From NCBI GenBank assembly GCA_021647785.1, contig JAKIUC010000013.1:1-64000 (forward strand): a DNA stretch of 64,000 nucleotides. Reading direction: 5' to 3'. The translations under genes and the position numbers were made by a program. Shown piece after piece: positions 33,713-41,906 of the stretch (the stretch's first letter is position 1; each line of letters opens with the position of its first letter). This DNA is from Melioribacteraceae bacterium. GTDB taxonomy: Bacteria > Bacteroidota > Ignavibacteria > Ignavibacteriales > Melioribacteraceae. The notes under the pieces are model-generated. The model was given only the letters and a program-made list of their open reading frames with translations, made no database searches and had not been told where the DNA came from.

Positions 33713-34951
33713 TTAGAAACTATAAATAATTTTTCCGTAAATCATATCATTTTTATTGTACTGTCCAAACATTCCTTCTGTGCCTGTAAAGATATTTGCT
33801 CCAAATTGGAGGTTGATGGTGTCAGAAAAATCGTACAACATTCTTGGACGAATTAATGCATCGTCAAATTCAAAATCGTAATAGGAAAATAATTCAAGGT
33901 CTAAAGTTTCATTTAACATCGAGTAACGTGCAAGGAATGTCATCATATTGCTATACTCACCATTAAATAGTTGGTTTGATACAATTATATCTTCATAATC
34001 CATTATAACTTTTTGTATAAACTGCATGCTAAAGTTTACATCAAATAAATTAAAATCTGTTCCAACCATGTAATGAATATAATCTTTCTGAACCACACCT
34101 TGGTTTATTGTTGGATTATTAGTATTGAAATATTTTCCAAAATAGAACGCACTTTCACCACGCACTACAAGTGGACCAAGTGTTGTGCTAAAACTACCAC
34201 CTACAAGTGAGAGTCTTTTGTGTTCTGGCGAAATAACTAAATTCATACTTCCTGCACTATCTGGAACAAAAGAAGAGAACATAGTTGGGTCATCATCCCA
34301 CATATAACCACCCATAATTTCGTAATCAATATACTCGGTTAATGCAGAGTATTTAAGAAAGAGTTCACTATTTTCTAGTGAAGATTGTACACGTAACTTT
34401 GACCGATCAAAGGTTGGAGTAATTGGAAACGTTGGTGTTACTGCCCATACAGAGTTTGGGGCAGCAAATTTTGTAGGAGTAAAAACTGGAAGCCAAACAA
34501 TTTCAAATGTGTTATTTCCAACATAATAATTAAACTTTGCTCCTTCTACTCCAATCCTTATCTCATCAAATTCAGGAAGCAAAAACTCGAATAGATCTTT
34601 TGGGGAGACAATATCTGTGATAAAAACTCCATCGGCTTTGCCCCAAACTATTTGTTGCTTACCAACTCGTAAATCGAAATTATCAAAGTATAAATCGATA
34701 TAGGCTTCGCGTAATCTGAAATATAGGCTATCAGAGTAGTTGTGATAAATCATGGGATTAACTTTAAACGAGGAGTTATCAAAACTCTTTTCAATATTTA
34801 AATTAAATGTGTTTTGTAAAATTACAAAATCGTTTGAGCCATTGCCCACAAGCATACCAGGGTAGTTTCTAACATATCCTGAAAAATCGACACTTTGCGC
34901 AAATATGGAATAACTAAATGTTATAAGCATTATTAAAAATATTTTTCTCAT
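33713..34951 (-). CDS. Porin-like outer-membrane protein (DUF1302-like)
   Basis: 412 aa. ATG 34951 follows AAAGGA and gives the signal peptide MRKIFLIMLITFSYSIFAQ; the frame extends 8 codons further to a TTG that is not needed. The mature part is rich in amphipathic strands and includes FDLRVGKQQIVWGKADGVFITDIVSPKDL, a block characteristic of DUF1302 proteins, which often accompany RND exporters and lipid-handling proteins. The C-terminus ends in the aromatic IIYSF typical of barrels. It is likely the outer-membrane channel or receptor of the operon. Confidence 0.75.
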   Translation of the reverse strand: MRKIFLIMLITFSYSIFAQSVDFSGYVRNYPGMLVGNGSNDFVILQNTFNLNIEKSFDNSSFKVNPMIYHNYSDSLYFRLREAYIDLYFDNFDLRVGKQQIVWGKADGVFITDIVSPKDLFEFLLPEFDEIRIGVEGAKFNYYVGNNTFEIVWLPVFTPTKFAAPNSVWAVTPTFPITPTFDRSKLRVQSSLENSELFLKYSALTEYIDYEIMGGYMWDDDPTMFSSFVPDSAGSMNLVISPEHKRLSLVGGSFSTTLGPLVVRGESAFYFGKYFNTNNPTINQGVVQKDYIHYMVGTDFNLFDVNFSMQFIQKVIMDYEDIIVSNQLFNGEYSNMMTFLARYSMLNETLDLELFSYYDFEFDDALIRPRMLYDFSDTINLQFGANIFTGTEGMFGQYNKNDMIYGKIIYSF

Positions 34952-34975
34952 TTTTTTTTGTCCTTTATTTATCAA

Positions 34976-35926
34976 TTAAAATCTGAACTGTTCTGTCATA
35001 AAACCAATTCTAATTATATCCCGAGTTTTGGGAAAATATATATTATAGTAATCTTGCCCGTGATAGTATTGAACAAATAATCCGATATCTTCCAAAAAAG
35101 AGGGATGATAATAAAACGTTACACTTGCAATTATTCTATCGAAAGAGAAAAATTTCCAATTATTAACATCTCCAAAAAGCCAAGTAAAATATCCTTTTAG
35201 TGAAAAGTTTGCTTTCTCTTTTTTGTTATTCCTCTTTTCAAAGGGAAGTTTGAAAATTGCAAATTCTGTATTCCATCTGTACAAACTGTAAATACCCTTT
35301 AACTCTTTTATTGATAAAGGTTCTGGATGAACCTGAAATGAAGTACTAAAAAATTGTGCTGCATTTAACGTTCTATCAAAAAAAGTTTTTATTACACCCA
35401 CTTCAAAATAGTTTGTTGAAAAGTTACCTGATTTATAGTTAATCTCTCCATTTTCAAGATAGAAATTATCCTGTTGTCCGTTTGAATGATGAGCAATTTT
35501 ACCGAACATTGTAAAGTTGTTTATAGAAAGTTCTTTACCAATGGAATAATAGAGCGTAATCTGTGGCATATAACTTGGTGTTTGTACCGGGAGTGATTCC
35601 TCATTGTACATCCTCAAAATTATTTGAGGTGTTAGAACACCCATTAATTTTGCATCTTTGTTAGTTCTAAGAATAAAATTAGGAATTAAGTTTGCTTCAA
35701 AAATCAGTGATTCAATATTACCAAATCCGCCACCAGCTGTAACATAACTATTTCCGCTATGAACTTCAGAGATAAGTGAAAGATCAAAGTTGTATTCAAA
35801 CTCAGAATCAGTTTGCGAAAAAATAGGAATACTTAATAAAACATTAATAATAATTAGGTTTACATATCTTCCTAAAATAATATTTATCTTTTCATTATTC
35901 ATATTTTTAATGTTAATAAAGTTCAT
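34976..35926 (-). CDS. OMPLA-like outer-membrane phospholipase A
   Basis: 316 aa. A signal segment (about 18-38) precedes a beta-barrel. The catalytic signature of OMPLA, H-x-S-N-G, is present as H146-H-S148-N-G in KIAHHSNGQQDNFYLENG. Amphipathic strands run to a terminal phenylalanine (EQFRF), the mark of barrel assembly. It would hydrolyse outer-membrane phospholipids. It sits inside an RND/LolA-like operon, pointing to lipid turnover or export. The overall sequence is divergent from enterobacterial PldA. Confidence 0.78.
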   Translation of the reverse strand: MNFINIKNMNNEKINIILGRYVNLIIINVLLSIPIFSQTDSEFEYNFDLSLISEVHSGNSYVTAGGGFGNIESLIFEANLIPNFILRTNKDAKLMGVLTPQIILRMYNEESLPVQTPSYMPQITLYYSIGKELSINNFTMFGKIAHHSNGQQDNFYLENGEINYKSGNFSTNYFEVGVIKTFFDRTLNAAQFFSTSFQVHPEPLSIKELKGIYSLYRWNTEFAIFKLPFEKRNNKKEKANFSLKGYFTWLFGDVNNWKFFSFDRIIASVTFYYHPSFLEDIGLFVQYYHGQDYYNIYFPKTRDIIRIGFMTEQFRF

Positions 35927-35975
35927 AGTCTTTAAAATTAAAAGTAGATTTAATAATTATTCTACAATTAATAAT

Positions 35976-36758
35976 CTAAATTCCTCTTGTCATAATTCGT
36001 TCTGTAAATTTCGATTTTGAAATTCCAGTATTAATTTCAATGTTTTTCAATTCCATAATTGTTTTATGATTCTTTTGCACATTCTTCATTTCAGTATGGC
36101 TAATTATCAAAAATCCTTTTATATCTTCATATTTTTCAACAGTTAAAGTTTTCAATAAATCTTCATCTTCATCGTAGAAATCTTTTTTAAGTCCAATCCA
36201 TTTATCCTTAATAATCCAAGTGATAGTTTTGGAGTACATATAATCTTCATCCTTAGGAATTGATTCAACAACGTAACAAGCTTCTCCATTCAGTTCTTCT
36301 TCACGTAGAATTGTATGAGTATCTTGTGTTGGATGGCGGTCACCAAGATCATCGTATGTAAAATCTGACCCCATAAAGTAATCACTCTTGCTATCACTAG
36401 AGATTCGTTTAGTTTTCTTTAATGCAGGAAGGTATATCCATTGGTCATCATCTTTTCCTTCTTCGTCATAACCCCAAGTCATAAATGAAGTGTTTTTTAC
36501 ATCTGCTGGTTTTACAAAGAACATTATTTTCTTTTCAATTTCACCAAAGTCTCTTGAAAATTGTTTGATAGTTCTAACTCTCTCTTTCCCAGATGAGTTA
36601 ATAAGCGTCATGGTTAAATCGGCAGTCATATCTTCACCTACCGGACGGTTATAAACATTTTCCACTACTTGTAATCCGGTTACACTTTGTGAAAAAATTG
36701 ATGTGTTAGCAAATAAAAAAATTATTAAAGTAATTGATAATATTTTTAGATTTTTCAT
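35976..36758 (-). CDS. LolA-like outer-membrane lipoprotein-sorting protein
   Basis: 260 aa. ATG 36758 follows AAAGGAG and yields a clean signal peptide (MKNLKILSITLIIFLFANTSIFSQ). The body is the family often annotated as outer membrane lipoprotein-sorting protein next to MMPL exporters: NSSGKERVRTIKQFSRDFG, DVKNTSFMTWGYD, DDQWIYLPALKKTKRISS, SDFTYDDLGDR. It likely shuttles a lipid through the periplasm for the exporter encoded 4 nt upstream. The cargo is unknown. Confidence 0.88.
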   Translation of the reverse strand: MKNLKILSITLIIFLFANTSIFSQSVTGLQVVENVYNRPVGEDMTADLTMTLINSSGKERVRTIKQFSRDFGEIEKKIMFFVKPADVKNTSFMTWGYDEEGKDDDQWIYLPALKKTKRISSDSKSDYFMGSDFTYDDLGDRHPTQDTHTILREEELNGEACYVVESIPKDEDYMYSKTITWIIKDKWIGLKKDFYDEDEDLLKTLTVEKYEDIKGFLIISHTEMKNVQKNHKTIMELKNIEINTGISKSKFTERIMTRGI

Positions 36759-36762
36759 TTTA

Positions 36763-39057
36763 TTATTCTCCTTTGTTTTTTTTCTCAAAATAGATATTAA
36801 ATCTGTATAATAGATTAAGCATAATTGTTACCGTTCCAACAAAACTAAGGAACATATTAAGTGAAACTAACGTTCCAAGTTCTCTGTTTGGAGGGAATAC
36901 GGAAAACAGGAGAACTAAGAAACCTGCAATTACCACAACCGCATTAAAGAGAATAGCTCTTCCCGAATGAGCCATTGTTTTTTGAGCTGTAAGTAGTTTA
37001 TTACCCGAAGTAGAGTTGAGTTTGTATTGTTCAATAAAATGAACAGCGTAATCAATTCCAATACCTATTGCGATACTTGAGAGAAGTGCAGTAGTTGTGT
37101 TAAGCGCAATATCAAACCATCCCATAATTCCAAAACTAACTATGGCTGTAATAATAATTGGAACTGCTCCGATAAATCCAAGTTTGATATTTTTAAACAT
37201 AACCCCAAGTAAGACAATAACAATAATAAGAGAGAGAACTAAACTCATTATTTGTCCTTCAAGAATCAAGTCTGTAAATATTAATGCTTTGTAGCCAGAG
37301 CCAGCATAGTTCATCTTTACACCCAATTTTGCAAAATCATCTTCAAAAGATTCAATCTCTGAAAGAACAGAATTTATTGCTTTTGAGTTATCACTTTTAA
37401 CTTGAAAGTTTACATTGAGTTTTGCATAATCGTAATCAACAACTTTCCATAAATTTTCAGGATCACCCGACATTTCGTAGAGCAATAAATATTGTGCAAT
37501 TAAATCTGAGTCGTCCGGAATTGTATTGTATGCCTCATCATCAGCATTCATTACTTTATTCATCCGTTTAACGTAATCTGTTAATGTGAATGAATTGCCA
37601 GCTATTGCAAGATTTCCTACAACATCTTGTTGCATTTTATCAACAAGTCTTAAAACTTCTGGGTTTTTGAATGCATCGTTGCTATCACTATCAAGAATAA
37701 GATTTATTGTTGAAGTTCCACCAAAGTGTTCATTTATAAATTGGTCGGTTAAAACTATATCGCTATCCTTCTCAAATTTGTCAAGGAAGCTAGAGTTAAT
37801 CCAAACTTTGCTAATTCCAACAATAGATAAAACTATAATAGCAACGGTGATAATCATTGATGCTACTCTATATTTAATAACCTTTTCAGCAAAGTTAAAT
37901 GCAAATTGATGATTGTTTTCTTTCTCTTTTTTTATTTTCATTTTAGGTAAACCAAAAATCATTATTCCGGCAGGAATTATTGTTAAAGAGAAAAGCATAG
38001 CAGTAAGAACTCCGAATGCTGTGAATAATCCAAAGTATTTAATTGGATAAACTTGAGATGTTAGTAGGGAAACAAACCCCACGGCAGTTGTAATTGAAGT
38101 CATAACTACGGGAGACCACATATATTTAATCATATCCATCACGGCTTCTTTCTTTTTGGCTGCTGGATTTTCCATCATAAAGAGGTGTAAGTGGCTGTAG
38201 AGATGAATTCCATCGGCAACCCCAATAGCAATGAGCATTACAGGAATCATAGTAGATACCGCATAGATTGGGATGTTCACCACTGCCATTAAACCAAATG
38301 CCCACAGTGTACTGAACAAAACAACTAACATTGTTAAAATAGTACTCCTTATACTTCGAAGAATAAAATAAAGAACAAACACAATTATAAGCAATACAAT
38401 GGGAACCATTTTTTTCATATCTGCTGGTCCAAGTAGTGCCATTGTCCCTTCAATTATTGGTCTTCCGGCAACGTGAAGTATTACGTTTTCAGTTTGAAAT
38501 TCATCCGCTGTTTCAAGAATGTGATTATAAAACTCTTGAGTAAATACATCTTTATTAATAGCTGCAATAATTATTGTTACGCTTTCATCCGTAGAAACAA
38601 GTCTTCCGTAAACCATTTCATTAGTTTTTACTTTTTGCCGAAGTTCTTCAAATTTTTCGGCTGTTTTAGGAGTCTTTTTATAGAATGCTTTTACATCCAT
38701 TCCATCTTCAGTTCCCACTATATTATCAGCAGTATAAAGGGAAGTAACATCAGCCTTTTCTATTTCCGGCATCTTTTGAAATCTCTTAGTTAATGCTTTT
38801 ACAATATCGAGTGTTTCTTTATTGTAAATTCCCTTTTTATTTTCAACGGCAATAATAATTCCATCCTTAATGTTAAACCACTCTTCAGCTTGATCGCTAT
38901 AAATAAATGCCGGATGTTCTTCTGGCATATATTTATCAAGATTCGTTTCCATTCTGGTATTATCCATCATCTTCATTAAGAAGATAACTGAAATTACTAT
39001 TGATAGCGCCATAACTATATAGGGCACTTTCAATAATTTGTTTAATATCTTTTCCAT
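36763..39057 (-). CDS. RND-superfamily exporter (MMPL/HAE3 type)
   Basis: 764-aa inner-membrane transporter with two repeated halves, each a membrane segment, a large periplasmic loop and a five-to-six helix bundle. Typical stretches are ETNLDKYMPEEHPAF after the first helix, PVMLIAIGVADGIHLYSHL in the first bundle, and SSIAIGIGIDYAVHFIEQY in the second. Members export lipids, sterols or hopanoids. Together with the LolA-like, OMPLA-like and porin-like genes downstream it should form an envelope lipid-handling system. Confidence 0.93.
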   Translation of the reverse strand: MEKILNKLLKVPYIVMALSIVISVIFLMKMMDNTRMETNLDKYMPEEHPAFIYSDQAEEWFNIKDGIIIAVENKKGIYNKETLDIVKALTKRFQKMPEIEKADVTSLYTADNIVGTEDGMDVKAFYKKTPKTAEKFEELRQKVKTNEMVYGRLVSTDESVTIIIAAINKDVFTQEFYNHILETADEFQTENVILHVAGRPIIEGTMALLGPADMKKMVPIVLLIIVFVLYFILRSIRSTILTMLVVLFSTLWAFGLMAVVNIPIYAVSTMIPVMLIAIGVADGIHLYSHLHLFMMENPAAKKKEAVMDMIKYMWSPVVMTSITTAVGFVSLLTSQVYPIKYFGLFTAFGVLTAMLFSLTIIPAGIMIFGLPKMKIKKEKENNHQFAFNFAEKVIKYRVASMIITVAIIVLSIVGISKVWINSSFLDKFEKDSDIVLTDQFINEHFGGTSTINLILDSDSNDAFKNPEVLRLVDKMQQDVVGNLAIAGNSFTLTDYVKRMNKVMNADDEAYNTIPDDSDLIAQYLLLYEMSGDPENLWKVVDYDYAKLNVNFQVKSDNSKAINSVLSEIESFEDDFAKLGVKMNYAGSGYKALIFTDLILEGQIMSLVLSLIIVIVLLGVMFKNIKLGFIGAVPIIITAIVSFGIMGWFDIALNTTTALLSSIAIGIGIDYAVHFIEQYKLNSTSGNKLLTAQKTMAHSGRAILFNAVVVIAGFLVLLFSVFPPNRELGTLVSLNMFLSFVGTVTIMLNLLYRFNIYFEKKNKGE

Positions 39058-39102
39058 ACATTTCCCTTTTATTTGTGAACACTTATTAGTTTTTATAAAA
39101 AA

Positions 39103-39678
39103 TTATATCTTAATTAGTATTTCTATAGACTTCCAAAAATACGCTCCTTCTTTTTCAAGATTAAAAGAACAACCTGAAAGTCGCCACTTTGTTACAATAA
39201 GTCTTATTGCACCAATAATAATAAGAGTTAACTGGTCTGCAGTTACATCCTTTTTTATTACTGATAATTTTTGTCCTGCTTTAATAATTTGTACAAATAT
39301 TTTTTGATTCTCTTTCATTATTTCAAATACTTTTTCAGAAAGCAGAGGGTCATTTCTGAACAATTCTTCTGAAAAAATAACTGAAGCAATTGCACGGTTT
39401 TTTGCGAAATATTTAAACCTCATTTTAACTAACAATTTTAATTGCTCTAAGGGATTAGAGGTTTCATCTTGAAGAAATTTAGAAAAAATTTCTTTATTAT
39501 TTTCGAAAAGAGATAAAATACCTAACAGAATTTTTTGCTTATTCTCAAAATGTCTGTAAATTGCTGGTTCTGTTACACCAATTGCATTTGCCAAGTTCTT
39601 CATTGTTAAACCTTGAATTCCCTTATCAGCAATAAGTTTTATTGATTCTTGTAATATTTCAGATTGTCGTTGTGTCAT
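39103..39678 (-). CDS. TetR/AcrR-family repressor
   Basis: 191 aa with an N-terminal helix-turn-helix (GIQGLTMKNLANAIGVTEPAIYRHFENKQKILLGILSLF, about 18-56) and a helical ligand-binding domain. It heads the minus-strand operon, 45 nt before the RND gene, and a 9-bp-arm palindrome lies 28 nt upstream of its ATG. It probably represses its own operon until a lipophilic ligand binds. Confidence 0.93.
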   Translation of the reverse strand: MTQRQSEILQESIKLIADKGIQGLTMKNLANAIGVTEPAIYRHFENKQKILLGILSLFENNKEIFSKFLQDETSNPLEQLKLLVKMRFKYFAKNRAIASVIFSEELFRNDPLLSEKVFEIMKENQKIFVQIIKAGQKLSVIKKDVTADQLTLIIIGAIRLIVTKWRLSGCSFNLEKEGAYFWKSIEILIKI

Positions 39679-39706
39679 ATTTGTTCTGTGTGCTTTTATT
39701 GTTTTG

Positions 39707-39732
39707 TAAGTTAGTTAATAATCACTAACTTA
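39707..39732. promoter_or_regulatory. Candidate TetR operator
   Basis: Perfect 9-bp arms TAAGTTAGT (39707-39715) and ACTAACTTA (39724-39732) with an 8-bp spacer stand just upstream of the TetR gene. This is the usual place and size for an autoregulatory operator. Confidence 0.75.
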
Positions 39733-39814
39733 ATTTAGCAAAAAAAAACTTTATGTCAAATTTTTTCTAAAAGTATTAGAAGTATCACTGTTTTAATACT
39801 CCTAAATATTGAGT

Positions 39815-40492
39815 TTACCAACCTCCGCCTCTCTCATGCGGAGAGTTGATTATCGAATCAAATAATTCTTGAGTAATAAACTGTGCTTCGTAAGTTCCAC
39901 CATTTTGTAATGCTTGTCTGTTGTATGCACGTAAGTGGTTTCTTGAACCTTTTGTTAAATTATTGTAAACTAAAATTATATCTTCGCTTTCAACGTTTTC
40001 AGTAAATTCCATTAAATCACGAATATCAAGATCCTCAATTGTTAAACCAACTTTAAGAGCTTCTACTAAACTAACATTACCAGCTACAGTTAATTGTGTA
40101 TATAACCCTGCAAGCATTTCGTTTTGGAAAATGCCAATTTCATCGTTTATTATTGGGTCTTTAATATCATATTTATCAAGTAGAATTTTTATTGCTGCCA
40201 TGTGAGTACTTTCTGCTTTTGCAATATTGCTGAAAATTCTCATCCCATATTTTTCGTAAAAGTATAAATAAACATCGCGAGCTAACTTCTCTTCTTCACG
40301 CATAAAAACGATACCCTCTTTTTCAGCATCGGATAAATCATTTGTCGGAAGATTTCCTATAGAATCGGCTATCAGTTGAATTCCATTATTTTGAGTTGTA
40401 TCATCTGCTGCAACAAGTGAGTTGCTTTCTTTACATCCAACAAATATTAATGCAAAAACAAAAGTGGCTATCATTAAATTCCTCTTTTTCAT
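39815..40492 (-). CDS. DUF2202 lipoprotein (ferritin-like)
   Basis: 225 aa. Signal peptide II with lipobox FVGC (Cys20) predicts a lipoprotein. The DUF2202 core carries spaced acidic and histidine residues: FMREEEKLARDVYLYFYEKYG, IFSNIAKAESTHMAAIKILLDKY, GLTIEDLDIRDL, GSRNHLRAYNRQ. The EE and E-x2-H pattern is like a di-iron ferritin-type bundle, so metal binding is likely but unproven. It is divergent from the Gly-rich gene at 40776, and both share a TTGGCACG element and one dyad site in the spacer. Confidence 0.9.
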   Translation of the reverse strand: MKKRNLMIATFVFALIFVGCKESNSLVAADDTTQNNGIQLIADSIGNLPTNDLSDAEKEGIVFMREEEKLARDVYLYFYEKYGMRIFSNIAKAESTHMAAIKILLDKYDIKDPIINDEIGIFQNEMLAGLYTQLTVAGNVSLVEALKVGLTIEDLDIRDLMEFTENVESEDIILVYNNLTKGSRNHLRAYNRQALQNGGTYEAQFITQELFDSIINSPHERGGGW

Positions 40493-40535
40493 TTTGTTTC
40501 TCCTTTGTTTGTGATAATAATTTGCAACTACCAGC

Positions 40536-40551
40536 TCTACAATCGTGCCAA
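40536..40551 (-). promoter_or_regulatory. Candidate sigma-54-type -24 element upstream of the DUF2202 gene
   Basis: The minus strand reads TTGGCACGATTGTAGA. TTGGCACG is the exact sigma-54 -24 consensus, but the -12 element is TAGA rather than TTGC, so the match is partial. The same TTGGCACGAT-GT word occurs on the plus strand at 40712. Confidence 0.45.
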
Positions 40552-40613
40552 AAGGACATTAACTCTTATATCGTAATTATATGCACTATTTCTAATTTTC
40601 TTTTTTACTACTT

Positions 40614-40629
40614 TCGCCCATTAAGACGA
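40614..40629. promoter_or_regulatory. 16-bp dyad, site 1 (candidate activator-binding site)
   Basis: TCGCCCATTAAGACGA fits the consensus TCGYC-N6-GWCGW shared with 41343-41358 and 41365-41380. It lies between the divergent DUF2202 and Gly-rich genes, about 60-85 bp from each TTGGCACG element. Confidence 0.6.
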
Positions 40630-40711
40630 CCCTTTCGACACAGATGTAAATTTCAACATATTTGTACAGTTATAATAGTTTGTTTTTGTCCTAAAATTGC
40701 AATAAATAGGT

Positions 40712-40727
40712 TTGGCACGATAGTTAA
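40712..40727 (+). promoter_or_regulatory. Candidate sigma-54-type -24 element upstream of the 126-aa secreted protein
   Basis: TTGGCACGATAGTTAA: perfect -24 word, non-consensus -12 (TTAA). It lies 49 nt before the ATG at 40776 and 83 bp after dyad site 1, spacing suited to an NtrC-type enhancer. Confidence 0.45.
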
Positions 40728-40775
40728 ATAGCACTTCGCAACAACTATTTAGTAAACTAAAATCGAGGTAACAAA

Positions 40776-41156
40776 ATGAAAAACTTAATGAATCTTTCAA
40801 TTGCACTTTTAGTGCTAACATTTTTAACAACAACAATGCTCGCTCAATCAAATCCTAATGGAAAAGGATTGAATGGAAAAAATATTCAATCTCAATGGGT
40901 CGATTCTAATGGCGATGGTATTTGTGATAACTTTGGAACAGATAAACAAGGTAGTAAAAATGCTGTTAATGGGAAAATGGGGAAATCTGGTAGAAGAATG
41001 GGTGACGGTACTGGAAGCGGAAATGGATTTGGCGATGGTAGTGGTGTAAGACCACAGGATGGAACAGGTTTTGGAAGAAAAAATGGTGATGGTACTGGAA
41101 CAGGAAATTGTGATGGTTCAGGTCCTAAAGGAAACGGAAAACGTGGCAATAAATAA
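40776..41156 (+). CDS. Secreted Gly-rich protein with a calcium-loop motif
   Basis: 126 aa with signal peptide (MKNLMNLSIALLVLTFLTTTMLAQ). One EF-hand-like loop, WVDSNGDGICDNFG (D-x-N-x-D-G-x-C-D), is followed by Gly/Asn/Asp-rich repeats (GDGTGSGNGFGDGSG, NGDGTGTGNCDGSG). Two cysteines are present in the mature part. It is probably periplasmic or surface-exposed and may bind metal ions. Similar small proteins occur beside DUF2202 genes. Its own terminator (41183-41213) follows, so it is monocistronic. Confidence 0.82.
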   Translation: MKNLMNLSIALLVLTFLTTTMLAQSNPNGKGLNGKNIQSQWVDSNGDGICDNFGTDKQGSKNAVNGKMGKSGRRMGDGTGSGNGFGDGSGVRPQDGTGFGRKNGDGTGTGNCDGSGPKGNGKRGNK

Positions 41157-41182
41157 TTAAGCGTTATTAGATATCTGTTTTT

Positions 41183-41213
41183 AAAAAGGAGTGTTTTGCA
41201 CTCCTTTTTTTTT
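41183..41213 (+). terminator. Terminator after the Gly-rich gene
   Basis: Perfect 11-base arms AAAAAGGAGTG (41183-41193) and CACTCCTTTTT (41199-41209) with a 5-nt loop and continued T run. Confidence 0.92.
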
Positions 41214-41219
41214 ATTATA

Positions 41220-41268
41220 TACCGACATTGAAATGATTATCGGAATTTTAACTGCTAAGTTGTCGGTA
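41220..41268 (+). repeat. Dispersed TACCGACA-ended repeat, short copy C
   Basis: Ends TACCGACA (41220-41227) and TGTCGGTA (41261-41268) are perfect 8-bp inverted repeats. The inner start ATTGAAATG matches the ends of copies A (703-802) and B (31511-31585). Confidence 0.65.
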
Positions 41269-41342
41269 AACTATTCTGGTTACGTTCATTTTATTTATGA
41301 ACTATTGAGGTAAGAGTTTAGATAAAGATAGTTAATACGATG

Positions 41343-41380
41343 TCGCCCATTATGTCGTTCTAATTCGTCCATTATGACGT
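41343..41380. promoter_or_regulatory. 16-bp dyads, sites 2 and 3
   Basis: TCGCCCATTATGTCGT (41343-41358) and TCGTCCATTATGACGT (41365-41380) repeat site 1 with 22-bp centre spacing, two helical turns. They lie 70-107 bp upstream of the TTGGTATT element at 41450. Tandem dyads on one face of the helix are typical of NtrC-type activators. Confidence 0.6.
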
Positions 41381-41449
41381 GTGCTCTAATTTGAATTTTA
41401 ACTAAATATCAATTTTAACCTAAAATAGAATAATAAACAAAAAATTAAC

Positions 41450-41465
41450 TTGGTATTCAATTTGT
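41450..41465 (+). promoter_or_regulatory. Candidate sigma-54-type promoter of the barrel/TCS genes
   Basis: TTGGTATTCAATTTGT has TTGG and TTGT at the -24/-12 spacing (consensus TTGGCACG-N4-TTGC). An ATG at 41466 follows at once and would lie upstream of the transcription start, favouring ATG 41493 as the real start of the next gene. Confidence 0.4.
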
Positions 41466-41492
41466 ATGCTAATAGTAAAAAATGAAAAAGTA

Positions 41493-41906
41493 ATGATTAA
41501 AATAATTACAAAAATACTTTCTTTTACAGTTCTATTTCTTTTCTTATCAAGTAGCTTATTTGCTCAAGATTCATCAAAAGTGAGAAGTAGTAGTGTTGAT
41601 AATAATAAAAACAGAAAATTCATTGATAAGGATGGAGATGGATATAACGACAATGCTCCTGATCACGATGGTGATGGTATTCCAAATGGATTAGACCCAG
41701 ATTATTTGAAGCTAAAGAAACGGAAACATATAGAATATGTTGATGCTGATGGTGATGGAATTAATGATAATTTATTATTTAATGGCAAGTATCAAAACAA
41801 AATGAAGTTTAGAAAAAAGATGAATCTTAAACCTCAAGATGGATCGAATTATAAGGGGGGAAAGGGAAAACAAAAAGGTAAGGGTAAAGGTAGAGGTGGT
41901 GGATGA
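41493..41906 (+). CDS. Secreted Asp-rich protein with DxDGDG calcium loops
   Basis: 137 aa with signal peptide (MIKIITKILSFTVLFLFLSSSLFAQ). Three Asp-rich loops, DKDGDGYNDN, DHDGDGIPNGLDPD and DADGDGINDN, resemble EF-hand/thrombospondin type 3 calcium sites. The C-terminus is Lys/Gly-rich (GGKGKQKGKGKGRGGG). ATG 41466 is an alternative start adding 9 residues. Its stop overlaps the ATG of the barrel gene (ATGA), so both are translated together. It is likely a surface or periplasmic cation binder. Confidence 0.8.
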   Translation: MIKIITKILSFTVLFLFLSSSLFAQDSSKVRSSSVDNNKNRKFIDKDGDGYNDNAPDHDGDGIPNGLDPDYLKLKKRKHIEYVDADGDGINDNLLFNGKYQNKMKFRKKMNLKPQDGSNYKGGKGKQKGKGKGRGGG

